Of a DNA stretch of 6,014 nt, positions 5,878 through 6,014 are shown in pieces. The stretch is from CAKOSP01 sp964404455 (GTDB lineage: Bacteria; Bacillota_I; Bacilli_A; RF39; UBA660), in the NCBI GenBank assembly GCA_964404455.1, contig CAYOJY010000052.1, positions 1 through 6,014 on the forward strand, given 5' to 3'. The position numbers and the translations under genes are program-made. The notes under the pieces are model-generated. The model had not been told where the DNA came from, made no database searches, and saw nothing but the letters and a program-made list of their open reading frames with translations. Positions within the stretch are counted from its first letter, which is position 1. Each line of letters starts with the position of its first letter.

Positions 5878-6014
5878 TTATTTACCTAACTTATATGTAA
5901 CATCCATATTATAATATGTACCATTTAATATTAAGAATGCCGCAAATGTTCCCGTTATACCTCTTAAATTAACAGTTGGTTGTAAGTAATAACCTTTTGC
6001 TTTCATTAAATATT
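5878..6014 (-). CDS. Unrecognised protein, last 44 codons (runs off right edge)
   Basis: This frame is open from the right edge to a UAA at 5880-5878, followed at once by a second in-frame UAA and an intrinsic terminator. That arrangement is what a real gene end looks like. The visible C-terminus alternates aromatic and small hydrophobic residues (KGYYLQPTVNL, TGTFAAFLILNGTYY) and closes with MDVTYKLGK. It suggests beta structure or a membrane-adjacent segment, but I recognise no family. It is not the C-terminus of PolC, the gene that precedes rimP in Bacillus, as far as I can judge. The start and most of the protein lie outside the window. Confidence 0.7.
   Translation of the reverse strand, partial: YLMKAKGYYLQPTVNLRGITGTFAAFLILNGTYYNMDVTYKLGK

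Noticed and set aside
1..6014. CRISPR arrays, tRNA or rRNA genes, insertion sequences, phage or defence genes
   Set aside because: No spaced direct repeats, cloverleaf-like sequence, transposase motifs or foreign-looking composition were seen; the window is a housekeeping operon with two gene fragments at its edges.

Overview
The window is very AT-rich and reads almost entirely on the minus strand. It carries a classic low-GC Gram-positive (Bacillota/Mycoplasmatota-like) translation and transcription-factor operon in the order rimP, nusA, ylxR, dCMP deaminase, infB, rbfA, truB. The gene order, the purine-rich Shine-Dalgarno (SD) sites and the Bacillus-like NusA and IF2 architectures point to a Bacilli- or Mollicutes-related bacterium, perhaps an uncultured gut lineage. 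This placement is inference; no rRNA or marker gene that would fix the genus is present. The only two Trp codons I located are UGG, and every complete gene stops at UAA or UAG, so the window does not decide between the standard code and the UGA=Trp code.

Layout, read in the direction of transcription (high to low coordinate). At 6014-5878 is the last 44 codons of an unrecognised gene, ending in tandem UAA stops and followed by an intrinsic terminator (5845-5875). A 173-bp gap (5705-5877) then holds that terminator, an extended -10 promoter (5764-5772) and a leader with a 7-bp hairpin just before the rimP ribosome site. From 5704 to 301 seven genes follow with gaps of at most 20 bp and two small overlaps (ylxR/deaminase by 8 bp, infB/rbfA by 1 bp), so they are probably one transcription unit. 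After truB there is a 95-bp gap with no convincing terminator, a plausible promoter and a long-range inverted repeat. The start of a gene for an exported or membrane-anchored protein (205-1) then runs off the left edge.

The operon's products act in 30S maturation (RimP, RbfA), transcription elongation, pausing and termination (NusA, with the RNA-binding protein YlxR), translation initiation (IF2) and tRNA modification (TruB). The odd member is the dCMP deaminase, a dTTP-synthesis enzyme that occupies the slot where Bacillus has the L7Ae-like ylxQ gene. Other points worth a second look are a RimP that stops after its N-terminal domain, an acidic insertion in the NusA N-terminal domain, and a leader hairpin that could be a weak terminator controlling the operon. 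Overall this is a housekeeping locus with a few lineage-specific twists. I see no evidence for a new defence or mobile system.
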